Of a DNA stretch of 64,000 bases, positions 7,875 through 16,459 are shown in pieces (the stretch's first letter is position 1; the number at the start of each line of letters is the position of its first letter). The notes below the pieces were generated by a model that searched no databases, had not been told where the DNA came from, and saw only the letters and a program-made list of their open reading frames with translations. Both the position numbers and the translations under genes were made by a program. Source of the stretch: Proteiniclasticum sp043951855 (GTDB lineage Bacteria; Bacillota; Clostridia; Clostridiales; Clostridiaceae); NCBI RefSeq assembly GCF_043951855.1, contig NZ_JBINJW010000006.1:69207-133206 (forward strand). The letters are read 5' to 3'.

Positions 7875-8633
7875 TTAAAACCCTCCCATCAGTGCAAGTC
7901 CGAATCCTGCGCCTATTGCTATGCCGACTGCAATCAGAAATGCTTCCATTCCTTTGGATACACCAGAGAGGTAATCTCCCATGAGCGTGTCTCTTATACC
8001 ATTTGTGAAAGCGATGCCCGGCACAAGAAGCATGATGGAACCGATGATGATGGTATCCTGATTGGTTTCAAAGGGGATGATTTTTGTGAAGACTGTTACA
8101 AGAATCGCCACCAGAGCACCGCCGATGATGTTGATGAAGATGGCATTGAGTTTGATTTCTCTTGTCACCAGCTGCAGAAGTCTGACGAAAATCCCGATGA
8201 ACAAGGATACAGTGGCATCTATCACGCTGCCTCCAAAAAGAAAGGTGAACGAAAATCCGCAAAGCGCTGCCATGAGCAGCTGAAATTTTATGGAATAGGG
8301 TTCTTTATCCGAAATCTCCTTCAGTTTGCGTTCAAGCTCATCAAGAGGCAGAGGGTGGACCATAAGATCTCGGGATAAGGAGTTTACCAGTGCGACTTTC
8401 TCCAGATCCACTGTGCTTTTCGATACTCTGTGGATCAGTGAAATGACATCACCCTGCATGTCTGTGAGAGAAACCATGATGCCGGTTGGTGTTACGAAAC
8501 TTTCCGCATCTCTGATATCATAGGAATTCAGAATTTTAGTTATTGTATCTTCCACCCGATAAATTTCTCCACCGGACTCGAGGATGATTTGTCCCGCTGA
8601 TGTTGCGAGTTTGATTAATCTTCTGTTATCCAT
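7875..8633 (-). CDS. Threonine/serine exporter, N-terminal-half protein (ThrE/YjjP-like)
   Basis: The larger half of the split exporter, 252 aa. The soluble N-terminal part (about 1-110) has the DUF1212 signature: AGQIILESGGEIYRVEDTI and FVTPTGIMVS; residues 115-252 form four to five membrane helices ending in a glycine-rich helix. It is the first gene of a four-gene minus-strand operon with the C-terminal half, the Cse60-like gene and a HAD phosphatase. An ATG at 8651 is in frame, but GAGGAG lies inside that extension nine bases before the ATG at 8633 (MDNRRL), which I choose. A TATAAT box at 8671-8676 on the minus strand may be its -10. Confidence 0.88.
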   Translation of the reverse strand: MDNRRLIKLATSAGQIILESGGEIYRVEDTITKILNSYDIRDAESFVTPTGIMVSLTDMQGDVISLIHRVSKSTVDLEKVALVNSLSRDLMVHPLPLDELERKLKEISDKEPYSIKFQLLMAALCGFSFTFLFGGSVIDATVSLFIGIFVRLLQLVTREIKLNAIFINIIGGALVAILVTVFTKIIPFETNQDTIIIGSIMLLVPGIAFTNGIRDTLMGDYLSGVSKGMEAFLIAVGIAIGAGFGLALMGGF

Positions 8634-8948
8634 ATAAAGTAATCTCCTCATTTAAATATTGTCTCATTCCATTATAAGGGAAGGCGTGGGTTATTGAAAT
8701 AGCTGAACCTGAAGGAAACGTTCCCATGGACAAAAGGAATTTCCAGCATGAATAGAATCGTGAATGAATAGATTCATGCCTATAGGATTAAATTGTTGAG
8801 AAAACCATTACATTTTCAGCGGAAATCCGAAAGGATGATAAATCGTTCATTTTTACGACTTTTTAATATACAAAAACTCTCAGGATTGATATGATTAAAA
8901 CATGTGGACAACAATCTGTTGTCAGTTGTTTATTAATAGGGGGTAGAA
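8634..8948. other. Intergenic region between thrE half and glyA
   Basis: A gene-free stretch between divergent genes. Minus strand: TATAAT (8671-8676) with a poor -35 TTTCAA (8694-8699, spacer 17). Plus strand: a TATGAT box (8890-8895) with no good -35. Inverted repeats: GCATGAAT/ATTCATGC (8746-8753 and 8772-8779) and GACAACA-ATC-TGTTGTC (8907-8923), the latter just before the glyA ribosome site. I see no glycine or folate riboswitch consensus. Confidence 0.5.
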
Positions 8949-10181
8949 ATGGACAGTAAGTATTTGAAACATGTGGACAGAGAGATCTTTGATCTCATCG
9001 AAGAAGAAGAGAAGAGACAGGAATATAACATTGAGCTCATCGCGTCAGAGAATTTCACATCTAAAGCCGTGATGGAAGCTATGGGAACAGCCTTGACCAA
9101 TAAATACGCGGAAGGATATCCGAATAAGAGATATTATGGCGGATGTCATGTGGTAGATAAGGTGGAGACTCTGGCCATAGAAAGAATGAAAGAACTTTTT
9201 GGTGCGGAGCATGCCAATGTACAGCCCCACTCAGGTTCCCAGGCGAATATGGCTGTCTACATGGCAGTACTTGAACCAGGGGATAAGATTCTGGGCATGG
9301 ATTTATCACATGGCGGTCATCTGACCCATGGAAGTCCGGTGAATTTCTCAGGGAAGTTGTATGATTTTGTTTCTTATGGAGTGGACCATGAGTCTGAAAC
9401 AATCAATTATGATGCACTGAGAGAGATGGCTCTCCGTGAGAAGCCGAAGATGATTGTAGCAGGTGCTTCTGCATATCCCAGAAAAATCGATTTTGAGAGG
9501 ATTTCAGAAATCGCAAAAGAAGTAGGGGCTTATTTCATGGTGGATATGGCTCATATCGCAGGTCTGGTTGCAACGGGTCATCATATGAGTCCGGTTCCTT
9601 ATGCGGATTTTGTCACAACCACAACGCATAAAACACTGAGAGGTCCAAGAGGGGGCGCAGTGCTTTGTAAAGCGGAGCATGCCAAGGCAGTGGATAAATC
9701 CGTGTTTCCTGGAATGCAGGGCGGTCCTCTGGAGCATGTGATTGCAGCAAAAGCTGTCTGCTTCAAGGAAGCTATGAGCGACGAGTTTAAAGTATACATG
9801 GAACAGGTTCTTAAAAATACAAAGACTCTGGCAGAGGAACTTGCAAAGAGAGGATACAGACTTGTTTCCGGTGGTACTGACAATCATCTGATTCTTGTGG
9901 ATCTGAACAATAAGGATATCACAGGAAAAGATGCGGAAAAGCTATTGGACACCATTGGTATTACAACAAACAAGAATACGATACCTTTTGAAACCAGAAG
10001 CCCCTTTGTCACATCAGGTCTTAGAATGGGATGTGCTGCAGTAACGACGAGAGGATTCAAGGAAGAGGAAATCAGAACTATGGTTGAGTATATCGATTAT
10101 GCGATTACCCATAGAGAGGATGATTTATCGGAACTACGTGAAAAAGTGGCAGACCTATGCAGAAAGTATCCGCTGTACTAA
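8949..10181 (+). CDS. glyA: Serine hydroxymethyltransferase
   Basis: PLP enzyme that interconverts serine and glycine with tetrahydrofolate, feeding one-carbon metabolism. At 410 aa it has the normal bacterial length. The PLP lysine is Lys228 in TTTTHKTLRGPRGG; the substrate-binding segments IASENFTSKAVMEAMGT near the start, NVQPHSGSQANMAVY (residues about 89-103) and DMAHIAGLVA are all intact. The ATG at 8949 follows a GGGGG ribosome site by six bases. A strong terminator follows. A 7-bp-arm palindrome (8907-8923) sits in the leader and could be a regulatory site or a small hairpin. Confidence 0.97.
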   Translation: MDSKYLKHVDREIFDLIEEEEKRQEYNIELIASENFTSKAVMEAMGTALTNKYAEGYPNKRYYGGCHVVDKVETLAIERMKELFGAEHANVQPHSGSQANMAVYMAVLEPGDKILGMDLSHGGHLTHGSPVNFSGKLYDFVSYGVDHESETINYDALREMALREKPKMIVAGASAYPRKIDFERISEIAKEVGAYFMVDMAHIAGLVATGHHMSPVPYADFVTTTTHKTLRGPRGGAVLCKAEHAKAVDKSVFPGMQGGPLEHVIAAKAVCFKEAMSDEFKVYMEQVLKNTKTLAEELAKRGYRLVSGGTDNHLILVDLNNKDITGKDAEKLLDTIGITTNKNTIPFETRSPFVTSGLRMGCAAVTTRGFKEEEIRTMVEYIDYAITHREDDLSELREKVADLCRKYPLY

Positions 10182-10206
10182 AGGCAATTAATTAAATTGT
10201 GCAATC

Positions 10207-10251
10207 GCAAAAAGTCGGAAAGTGTTGATTTTCAGGCTTTTTGCTTTTTTT
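10207..10251 (+). terminator. Terminator of glyA
   Basis: GCAAAAAG (10207-10214) pairs with CTTTTTGC (10237-10244), followed by seven T (10245-10251). Confidence 0.85.
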
Positions 10252-10288
10252 ATCAATCAAAAAAATCTAAATTAAGTGCTTTATCGTG

Positions 10289-10317
10289 TTGACTCTATAA
10301 CCATAAAAGGTTAAAAT
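10289..10317 (+). promoter_or_regulatory. suf operon promoter with palindrome between -35 and -10
   Basis: TTGACT (10289-10294), 17-base spacer, TAAAAT (10312-10317). Inside it a perfect inverted repeat TAACC-ATAAAA-GGTTA (10298-10313) fills the spacer and touches the -10. The promoter is clear; the palindrome as a binding site for an iron-sulfur or iron regulator is inference. Confidence 0.8.
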
Positions 10318-10366
10318 GGAACAGGTAATATCAGATTAAAATGCTCAGAATTGAAGGAGAGTTAGA

Positions 10367-11146
10367 ATGGCAGAATTATTAAGAATAACTGGCCTCAAAA
10401 GCCAGGTTGAAGACAAAGAAATCCTGAAAGGTCTTGACCTTGTCGTAAACAAAGGTGAAGTTCATGTAATCATGGGACCAAACGGAGCGGGAAAATCCAC
10501 TCTGGCTAACGTCATCATGGGTAGCCCGAAGTACGAAGTTACAGAAGGAACCATCCTGTTTGAAAATGAGGATATCACAGAAGATGCTGTGAATGAAAGA
10601 GCTAAAAAAGGAATCTTTCTATCTTTCCAGGCTCCACAGGAAATCCCTGGAATCACTGTTGAGAATTTCTTAAGAACAGCGAAAGCTCAGATCACAGAGA
10701 AACCTGTAAAGGCAATACAGTTCAAGAAGGAACTGACAGAGAAAATGAAGGAACTTGATATAGATCGTTCTTATGCACAGAGATATCTGAACATGGGATA
10801 CTCAGGCGGAGAAAAGAAGAAGAATGAGATTCTTCAGATGAGAATACTGAATCCGAAGCTTGCAATCCTTGACGAAACAGATTCAGGTCTAGACGTGGAT
10901 GCAGTCAAGATTGTATCCAAGGGTGTTATCGACTTCAAGAGTGAAGATAACGCCATTGTAATTATCACCCACCACAACAACATACTTGATTACCTGAATC
11001 CGGATGTGGTTCATGTAATGGTAGATGGTAAGATCGTAGACACTGGAGATATATCCCTTGCAAATGAAATCAACAAGAACGGATATGTCAAGTACAGGGA
11101 AGCGAAAGGTGAGGCAGAATGGAAAAAAGAAATAAAACTTATATAG
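10367..11146 (+). CDS. sufC: Fe-S cluster assembly ATPase SufC
   Basis: Soluble ABC-type ATPase of the SufBCD scaffold that assembles iron-sulfur clusters. The 259-residue protein has Walker A GPNGAGKST (about residues 37-45), the signature YSGGEKKKNEILQM (about 144), and Walker B LAILDETDSGLDVD. The DETDSGLD form after Walker B and the Lys-rich signature are SufC traits and separate it from membrane ABC transporters. It opens the five-gene operon sufC-sufB-sufD-sufS-sufU, starts with ATG after GGAGAG, and overlaps sufB by 28 bases. The operon promoter carries a palindrome within its spacer. Confidence 0.96.
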   Translation: MAELLRITGLKSQVEDKEILKGLDLVVNKGEVHVIMGPNGAGKSTLANVIMGSPKYEVTEGTILFENEDITEDAVNERAKKGIFLSFQAPQEIPGITVENFLRTAKAQITEKPVKAIQFKKELTEKMKELDIDRSYAQRYLNMGYSGGEKKKNEILQMRILNPKLAILDETDSGLDVDAVKIVSKGVIDFKSEDNAIVIITHHNNILDYLNPDVVHVMVDGKIVDTGDISLANEINKNGYVKYREAKGEAEWKKEIKLI

Positions 11147-12531
11147 AAGATCTGGACAGAGGCGTATATGACATCAAGAATGAGTTCGAATACGACTACA
11201 AGTCCGAATCAGGACTTACAGAAGACATCATAAGAGAAATATCCGCGAAGAAGAACGAACCGGAATGGATGCTGAATTACAGACTGGAATCACTGAAGGT
11301 CTATCATCAGCTGGATGTTCCTACCTGGGCGCCGGATATATCTGATCTTGACATTGAAAATATTGTTACTTATGTCAAGCCGAAATCAAAGAACATGAAT
11401 ACTTCCTGGGATGATGTTCCGGATGAAATCAAGGATACCTTCGAGAGACTGGGGATTCCGGAAGCGGAAAGAAAGTCCCTGGCAGGTGTAGGAGCACAAT
11501 ACGACTCTGAAGTCGTATATCATTCCATCAAGGAAGAACTTGTGAAGCAGGGGGTAGTCTATACAGATATCGAAACAGCTCTGGTAGAGTATGAGGATAT
11601 CGTGAAGCAGTACTTCATGAAGCTGATCCCCAACACCGACCATAAGTTTGCTGCCCTTCATGGCGCAGTCTGGTCCGGCGGATCCTTCGTATATGTACCG
11701 GAGGGTGTGAAGCTGGATATTCCACTTCAGTCCTATTTCAGACTGAATGCACCAGGAGCAGGACAGTTTGAGCATACGCTCATCATCATTGAAAAGGGTG
11801 CTTACTGTCATTTCATCGAAGGATGCTCTGCACCGAAGTATTCAGTAAACAATCTTCATGCCGGAGCTGTTGAGCTCTATGTCAAGGAAGACGCCACACT
11901 GAGATATTCAACCATTGAAAACTGGTCGAAGAATATGTACAACCTGAACACAAAGAGATCTGTAGTGGATAAGAACGGTACCATTGAATGGGTATCCGGA
12001 TCCTTCGGGTCCAAGGTGTCCATGCTGTACCCTATGAGTATTCTAAGAGGGGAAGGCGCAAGAGCAGAGTTTACTGGTGTAACTTTCGCCGGTAAGGGAC
12101 AGCTTCTTGATACAGGATCTAAAGTGGTTCACGCAGCACCAAACACAACTTCCACTGTGAACTCCAAGTCCATCTCAAAATCAGGCGGACAGGCGATCTA
12201 TAGAGGTCTTCTAAGAGTTGCACCAAACGCCCATGGTTCCAAGTCCACTGTGACGTGTGAATCTCTGATGCTGGACAATGAATCAAGATCAGACACGATC
12301 CCTGTGATTGATATCAACAATGATGATGTGGATCTGGGACATGAAGCAAAGATCGGAAGAATTTCAGAAGAAGCGATCTATTATCTCATGACCAGGGGAA
12401 TATCAGAGGAAGAAGCGAAGGCGATGATCGTAAGAGGATTCGTTGAGCCGATTTCCAAGGAATTGCCACTGGAATATGCTGTGGAAATGAATAATCTGAT
12501 CACACTGGAACTTGAAGGAACGATAGGATAG
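11119..12531 (+). CDS. sufB: Fe-S cluster assembly scaffold SufB
   Basis: The main scaffold subunit of the SufBC2D complex, 470 aa, on which new clusters are thought to form. It has the typical helical N-terminus with EPEWMLNYRLESLKVY (about residues 44-60) and the long beta-helix core containing IIEKGAYCHFIEGCSAP and the VHAAPNTTSTVNSKSISKSG segment; the conserved Arg-Gly near MTRGISEEEAKAMIVRGFVEP closes the C-terminal helical bundle. Its ATG lies inside the end of sufC, so translation is probably coupled. The gene is followed at ten bases by sufD, its paralogue and partner. Confidence 0.96.
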   Translation: MEKRNKTYIEDLDRGVYDIKNEFEYDYKSESGLTEDIIREISAKKNEPEWMLNYRLESLKVYHQLDVPTWAPDISDLDIENIVTYVKPKSKNMNTSWDDVPDEIKDTFERLGIPEAERKSLAGVGAQYDSEVVYHSIKEELVKQGVVYTDIETALVEYEDIVKQYFMKLIPNTDHKFAALHGAVWSGGSFVYVPEGVKLDIPLQSYFRLNAPGAGQFEHTLIIIEKGAYCHFIEGCSAPKYSVNNLHAGAVELYVKEDATLRYSTIENWSKNMYNLNTKRSVVDKNGTIEWVSGSFGSKVSMLYPMSILRGEGARAEFTGVTFAGKGQLLDTGSKVVHAAPNTTSTVNSKSISKSGGQAIYRGLLRVAPNAHGSKSTVTCESLMLDNESRSDTIPVIDINNDDVDLGHEAKIGRISEEAIYYLMTRGISEEEAKAMIVRGFVEPISKELPLEYAVEMNNLITLELEGTIG

Positions 12532-12541
12532 AGGTGGATGA

Positions 12542-13612
12542 ATGAGCGCAATAAAAGAATCATATAATGTCTTACCCAGACTGAGTTTCAGATGGGTCAA
12601 GGCTAACGAGCTGCTTCTTAATGCCGTGGAAGTAAGCATTGGAAAAGAATATACCTACAAATCCATAGAGGGTGAAGGGTATAGCAATCTGGCAAATGAA
12701 GATCTTCCTTTATCAGAAGATTTTAAAGGGGTCAACAGAGACATGGTCGGGATGGTGGAGGACCACCACAATGCAGGTCTTTACGTTCACGTGAAAGAGA
12801 ACGAAGAACAGAGCATTCATATCTCACATGTTCTTGGAAGAGAGAACGACACTCTGATTGAAAAGAATGTGATTGTTCTTGAGAAAGGTTCTAAAATGAA
12901 TCTGATCATGGACTATTCATCTGATGATGCAGTGACATTCTCCAATATACTGAATAAGATCAGTGTCGCTGAAGGAGCGGAGCTGAACATCATCAAGATT
13001 CAGAGACTCAACTCTGTCTCCAGACATCTGGAATCCAGATATTCAACCGTACAGGAATCCGGAAAGATAAACTATATATCAGTTGAACTTGGCGGAAAAG
13101 AAGCCGTAGTGAACTATATGTCAGATCTTCTGGGTGATGAATCCGAAGGACATGTCAAGAGTGTATATCTGGGCTTCGGAGAAAGAGTCATCGACCTTTC
13201 CCACCATATGAATCACTTCGGAAAGAAGACCAATTCAGACATGATCTTCAAGGGAGCACTGAAAGACAAGTCCAAGAAAGCATTCAGAGGAACTCTTGAT
13301 TTCAAGAAGGGGTCTACCCATTCTGAAGGAAATGAGGAAGAGTTTACGATTCTTCTGAGCCCTAAGGTGAAATCCTATGCGATTCCGCTTCTGCTCTGCA
13401 GAGAGGATGATGTCATAGGAAATCATGCAGCTTCCAATGGACAAATCGACGCAGAAAAGTTATTCTATATTATGTCTAGAGGAATGAGCGAAACGGAAGC
13501 AAAGAAGATCATCATTGAGTCCCATATCAGACCGATCATTGATCTGATACCCGTTGAATCCATACAGGAGATTATCCTGGAGGCAGTAGAAAAAGAATTG
13601 ACAGGTGAGTAA
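12542..13612 (+). CDS. sufD: Fe-S cluster assembly protein SufD
   Basis: SufB paralogue and second scaffold subunit, 356 aa, shorter and more divergent as usual for SufD. It shares the beta-helix core (HISHVLGRENDTLIEKNVIVLEKG; FKGALKDKSKKAFRGTLDF around residues 235-255) and the C-terminal helical end IMSRGMSETEAKKIIIESHIRP, which mirrors the end of SufB. The ATG at 12542 follows AGAGGTGG of the sufB end. It sits between sufB and sufS in the conserved order and its stop lies next to the start of sufS. Confidence 0.93.
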   Translation: MSAIKESYNVLPRLSFRWVKANELLLNAVEVSIGKEYTYKSIEGEGYSNLANEDLPLSEDFKGVNRDMVGMVEDHHNAGLYVHVKENEEQSIHISHVLGRENDTLIEKNVIVLEKGSKMNLIMDYSSDDAVTFSNILNKISVAEGAELNIIKIQRLNSVSRHLESRYSTVQESGKINYISVELGGKEAVVNYMSDLLGDESEGHVKSVYLGFGERVIDLSHHMNHFGKKTNSDMIFKGALKDKSKKAFRGTLDFKKGSTHSEGNEEEFTILLSPKVKSYAIPLLLCREDDVIGNHAASNGQIDAEKLFYIMSRGMSETEAKKIIIESHIRPIIDLIPVESIQEIILEAVEKELTGE

Positions 13613-13613
13613 T

Positions 13614-14837
13614 TTGAGAGATTTCAGAGAAGATTTTCCGATTTTAAAACAGGAAGTCAATGGCAGAAAGATTATCTATCTCGATAGCGCTGCCACTGCA
13701 CAGAGACCAGAGCAGGTGCTTGATGCAGTTGTTAAATATGATCATGAGGCTAATGGGAATCCCCACAGGGGTTCCCATGTCCTTAGCATGCGTGCCACAG
13801 AAGCTTTCGAAAATGTCAGAGAAAAGGTAAGAGGCTTCATCGGTGCCAGAAGCACAAAGGAAATCATTTTCACGAAGAATGCCACAGAAGCAATCAATCT
13901 TGTGGCTTACAGCTATGCACTGGAACATCTGAATCCAGGGGACAAGATTGTGATTACCATTGCGGAGCATCATGCAAACCTTGTGACATGGCAGCAGATT
14001 GCTAAAAAGACAGGTGCACATCTTGTCTACATGTATGTGGACCCGGAGGGAAGACTTCCCCTTGGAGAACTTCAGAAAATCGATCAGAAAACGAAAATCG
14101 TTGCCTGTACACATATGTCCAATGTACTGGGAAGCATCTTCCCGGTGGACAAGATTATAGAAAGAGGACATGAAGTAGGTGCCAAGGTGCTTATCGATGG
14201 TGCTCAGGCAGTTGCCCATATGCCCGTGAATGTAACTGAAATGGACTGTGATTTCTATGTTTTTTCCGGTCACAAGATGTACAGCCTCACTGGGGTTGGT
14301 GTTTTATACGGAAAAGAAGAAATCCTGGATAAGATGGAGCCGTTCCTTTATGGTGGAGATATGATTGAGTATGTTTATGAAGAAGAAACCTCTTTCAACG
14401 AGCTGCCATTTAAATTCGAAGCGGGGACACAAGGGATCGAAAGTGTAGTATCTCTCGGCGCCGCCATAGATTATATCAGCGAAATCACATATGAGGTGAT
14501 TCATGAAAAAGAAATGGAACTTACGGAATATGCACTGAGAAGACTTCAGGAACTTCCTTATATCCGCATTGTGGGACCAAGAGATATGAATTACAGGGGC
14601 GCTGTCATCAGCTTCACAGTTGATGATATACATCCTCATGATGTTTCCATGATCCTGGACAACTATGGAGTAGGCATAAGAGCAGGACATCACTGTGCAC
14701 AGCCGCTTCTTCGTTTCATGGAGGTTTATACATGCTCTAGAGCCAGTTTCGCGTTCTACAATACAAAAGAGGAAATAGATGCATTAGTTGATAACCTGAG
14801 CGAAGTAAGGAGGTGGATGGGATATGGATCTAAGTAA
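13614..14837 (+). CDS. sufS: Cysteine desulfurase SufS
   Basis: PLP-dependent group II cysteine desulfurase that takes sulfur from cysteine and passes it through SufU to the SufBCD scaffold. PLP lysine is Lys221 in FSGHKMYSLTG; the active Cys361 lies in AGHHCAQPLL, a short loop typical of group II enzymes that need a partner. N-terminal YLDSAATAQRP and NPHRGSH are family landmarks. A GTG at 13605 is in frame, but AGGTGA at 13603-13608 fits as the ribosome site for the TTG at 13614, two bases after the sufD stop, which I prefer. The end overlaps sufU by 14 bases. Confidence 0.95.
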   Translation: MRDFREDFPILKQEVNGRKIIYLDSAATAQRPEQVLDAVVKYDHEANGNPHRGSHVLSMRATEAFENVREKVRGFIGARSTKEIIFTKNATEAINLVAYSYALEHLNPGDKIVITIAEHHANLVTWQQIAKKTGAHLVYMYVDPEGRLPLGELQKIDQKTKIVACTHMSNVLGSIFPVDKIIERGHEVGAKVLIDGAQAVAHMPVNVTEMDCDFYVFSGHKMYSLTGVGVLYGKEEILDKMEPFLYGGDMIEYVYEEETSFNELPFKFEAGTQGIESVVSLGAAIDYISEITYEVIHEKEMELTEYALRRLQELPYIRIVGPRDMNYRGAVISFTVDDIHPHDVSMILDNYGVGIRAGHHCAQPLLRFMEVYTCSRASFAFYNTKEEIDALVDNLSEVRRWMGYGSK

Positions 14838-15258
14838 TCTCTATACCGAAGTAATCCTGGAACACAATAAAGACACGAGAAACAGACGTGAAATCGAAGG
14901 CTACACTCATAAGGAAAGAGGTCATAACCCAAGCTGTGGGGATGACATCACCATAGAGGCGAAGATCGAGGATGGAATCATCAAGGACCTGGCCTATACT
15001 GGTCATGGCTGTTCCATCAGTCAGGCATCGGCTTCCATGATGACGGATCTTCTAACTGGAAAAACAGTAGAGGAAGCCATGGAAATCATCGAGATCTTCC
15101 TTGGCATGATCAAAAGAGAGATCAATGATATTGACTATCTTGAAGATGTGCTGGATGAAGCATCCATCCTTCAGGGGATCTCAAATCTGCCAGCGAGAGT
15201 GAAATGTGCTGTGCTTGCATGGCATACTTTAAAAGAAGCTGTTCAAAAAGAAGACTAG
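14824..15258 (+). CDS. sufU: Zinc-dependent sulfurtransferase SufU
   Basis: Sulfur acceptor and carrier for SufS, 144 aa. It has an IscU-like fold with the three cysteines and the aspartate that hold zinc in Firmicute SufU: NPSCGDD, GHGCSISQAS and VKCAVLAW. The insert between the second and third cysteines (about 20 residues longer than in IscU) separates SufU from the scaffold IscU. The start ATG follows AGGAGG inside the end of sufS. A strong terminator ends the operon just after it. Confidence 0.95.
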   Translation: MDLSNLYTEVILEHNKDTRNRREIEGYTHKERGHNPSCGDDITIEAKIEDGIIKDLAYTGHGCSISQASASMMTDLLTGKTVEEAMEIIEIFLGMIKREINDIDYLEDVLDEASILQGISNLPARVKCAVLAWHTLKEAVQKED

Positions 15259-15263
15259 ATAGG

Positions 15264-15295
15264 AGAGACTGGACATTTTGCGTCCAGTCTCTTTT
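15264..15295 (+). terminator. suf operon terminator
   Basis: Perfect 11-bp stem (15264-15274 with 15282-15292), loop ATTTTGC, then TTT (15293-15295); with the stem-closing T this gives four T in a row. Confidence 0.88.
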
Positions 15296-15337
15296 GAACA
15301 TACACGAATAAAATGAAAAGACCGGAGGAGAAAAGAA

Positions 15338-15760
15338 ATGAAATATAAGATATTAGCAACAGCAGCAGCTGCACTTGCCCTGATATTCTCAGTGGGATGC
15401 AGTGCTGAAGAACCAGCTACAGAGGAAGAGAAAAACAGTGAAGCTACGGTACAGGTTATTTCTGCAGATGAGGCAAAGAAGATGATGGATGAAGAAGAGG
15501 TTATCATTGTCGATGTAAGGACAAAAGCGGAATATGCAGAGGCTCACATAGATGGAGCAGTTCTTCTGACACTGGATACCATTCCGGATAAAGCGGAGGA
15601 GATTCTGCCTGATAAAGATGCAACGTATCTCCTTTACTGCAGAAGCGGTAACAGAAGCAATCAGGCAGCAAAGGAACTGGTGCGAATGGGATATCAGGAG
15701 ATATATGACTTCGGCGGCATCATCGACTGGGATTACGAAACGGTATCCGGAGAAAATTAG
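15338..15760 (+). CDS. Rhodanese-domain lipoprotein, 140 aa
   Basis: An exported lipoprotein with a single rhodanese (sulfurtransferase-type) domain. The signal peptide ends in the lipobox FSVGC with Cys21; a short acidic linker (EEPATEEEKNSE) leads to the rhodanese domain from about residue 40. The active-site loop is CRSGNRS with Cys101, a persulfide-forming loop of the standard length, after IVDVRTKAEYAEAHIDGAV. It sits just after the suf operon but beyond its terminator, so a sulfur-related role outside the membrane is a possibility, not a certainty. AGGAG precedes the ATG. Confidence 0.88.
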   Translation: MKYKILATAAAALALIFSVGCSAEEPATEEEKNSEATVQVISADEAKKMMDEEEVIIVDVRTKAEYAEAHIDGAVLLTLDTIPDKAEEILPDKDATYLLYCRSGNRSNQAAKELVRMGYQEIYDFGGIIDWDYETVSGEN

Positions 15761-15860
15761 CGTAAATCCGCTCCTTTGAAAAGCTGTAAAGAAATACTGT
15801 AAGAATTGTAGATTTTTTATTAATAATTATAAATTTTACACAATTGATTAGAGTATACTG

Positions 15861-15866
15861 TATAAT
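15861..15866 (+). promoter_or_regulatory. -10 box before the flavin reductase gene
   Basis: TATAAT at 15861-15866 in a very AT-rich stretch, 34 bases before the ATG at 15900. No -35 at ideal spacing; TTTACA at 15835-15840 is 20 bases upstream. Confidence 0.4.
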
Positions 15867-15899
15867 AGAAACAGAATGAAATTTGGAGGGAAATGAATT

Positions 15900-16409
15900 A
15901 TGGCAGTAGAATTTATAAGATATCTGGACAAGAGCATCAAGTATCTGCACAGACAGGGCGCTTTTCTCACAGTGAAAAAAGGTGACGAAGTCAATGTCAG
16001 TACCATCAGCTGGGGAAACATCGGTTTTGAATGGGGAAGACCCGTATTCACAATCCTTGTGAGAAATTCAAGGCACAATCATGAACTACTTCAGGATAAT
16101 GATGAGTTCACCGTGTCCATTCCTACCACATCCACCATGAAGAAAGCTCTTAATAAAGTGGGCAGCCTATCCGGCAGAGATACAGACAAGTGGGCAGAAG
16201 CGAATCTGACGCAGTATAAGGCGAAAACCATGGATACACCGGTGGTCAAGGAAGCTAACATATTCTATGAATGCAAGATCATCTACAATCACAAGGTAGA
16301 CCCTAAAATGCTTCGTGGAGACGTAGATGTGACAAGTTACATGGACGGAGACTATCACGAGATATTCTACGGAGAAATCGTCACTTCTTACACAAAGGAT
16401 GATTTATAA
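15900..16409 (+). CDS. Flavin reductase-like domain protein, 169 aa
   Basis: A soluble FMN-binding split-barrel protein of the flavin reductase/flavoredoxin type. Typical parts are the N-terminal KYLHRQGAFLTVKKGDEVNVSTISWGNIGFEWGRPVFTI segment (here residues about 13-52), in which the N-x-S-T-I-S motif contacts flavin in relatives, and the SIPTTSTMKKAL helix start. Members reduce flavins or act as small electron carriers or as nitro-/xenobiotic reductases; the real partner cannot be told from sequence. GGAGGG precedes the ATG. The gene is followed after 50 bases by a PHP phosphatase with no terminator. Confidence 0.82.
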   Translation: MAVEFIRYLDKSIKYLHRQGAFLTVKKGDEVNVSTISWGNIGFEWGRPVFTILVRNSRHNHELLQDNDEFTVSIPTTSTMKKALNKVGSLSGRDTDKWAEANLTQYKAKTMDTPVVKEANIFYECKIIYNHKVDPKMLRGDVDVTSYMDGDYHEIFYGEIVTSYTKDDL

Positions 16410-16459
16410 GAACATAGACTGAAACACAAAAGATGAGAGTGAAAAAGGAAGAAATACAG

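Noticed and set aside
8634..8948. Glycine or tetrahydrofolate riboswitch before glyA
   Set aside because: None of the conserved core words of either class is present.
13644..14273. Long minus-strand open frame inside sufS
   Set aside because: Antisense shadow; high Cys/His content comes from reversed codons of the desulfurase.
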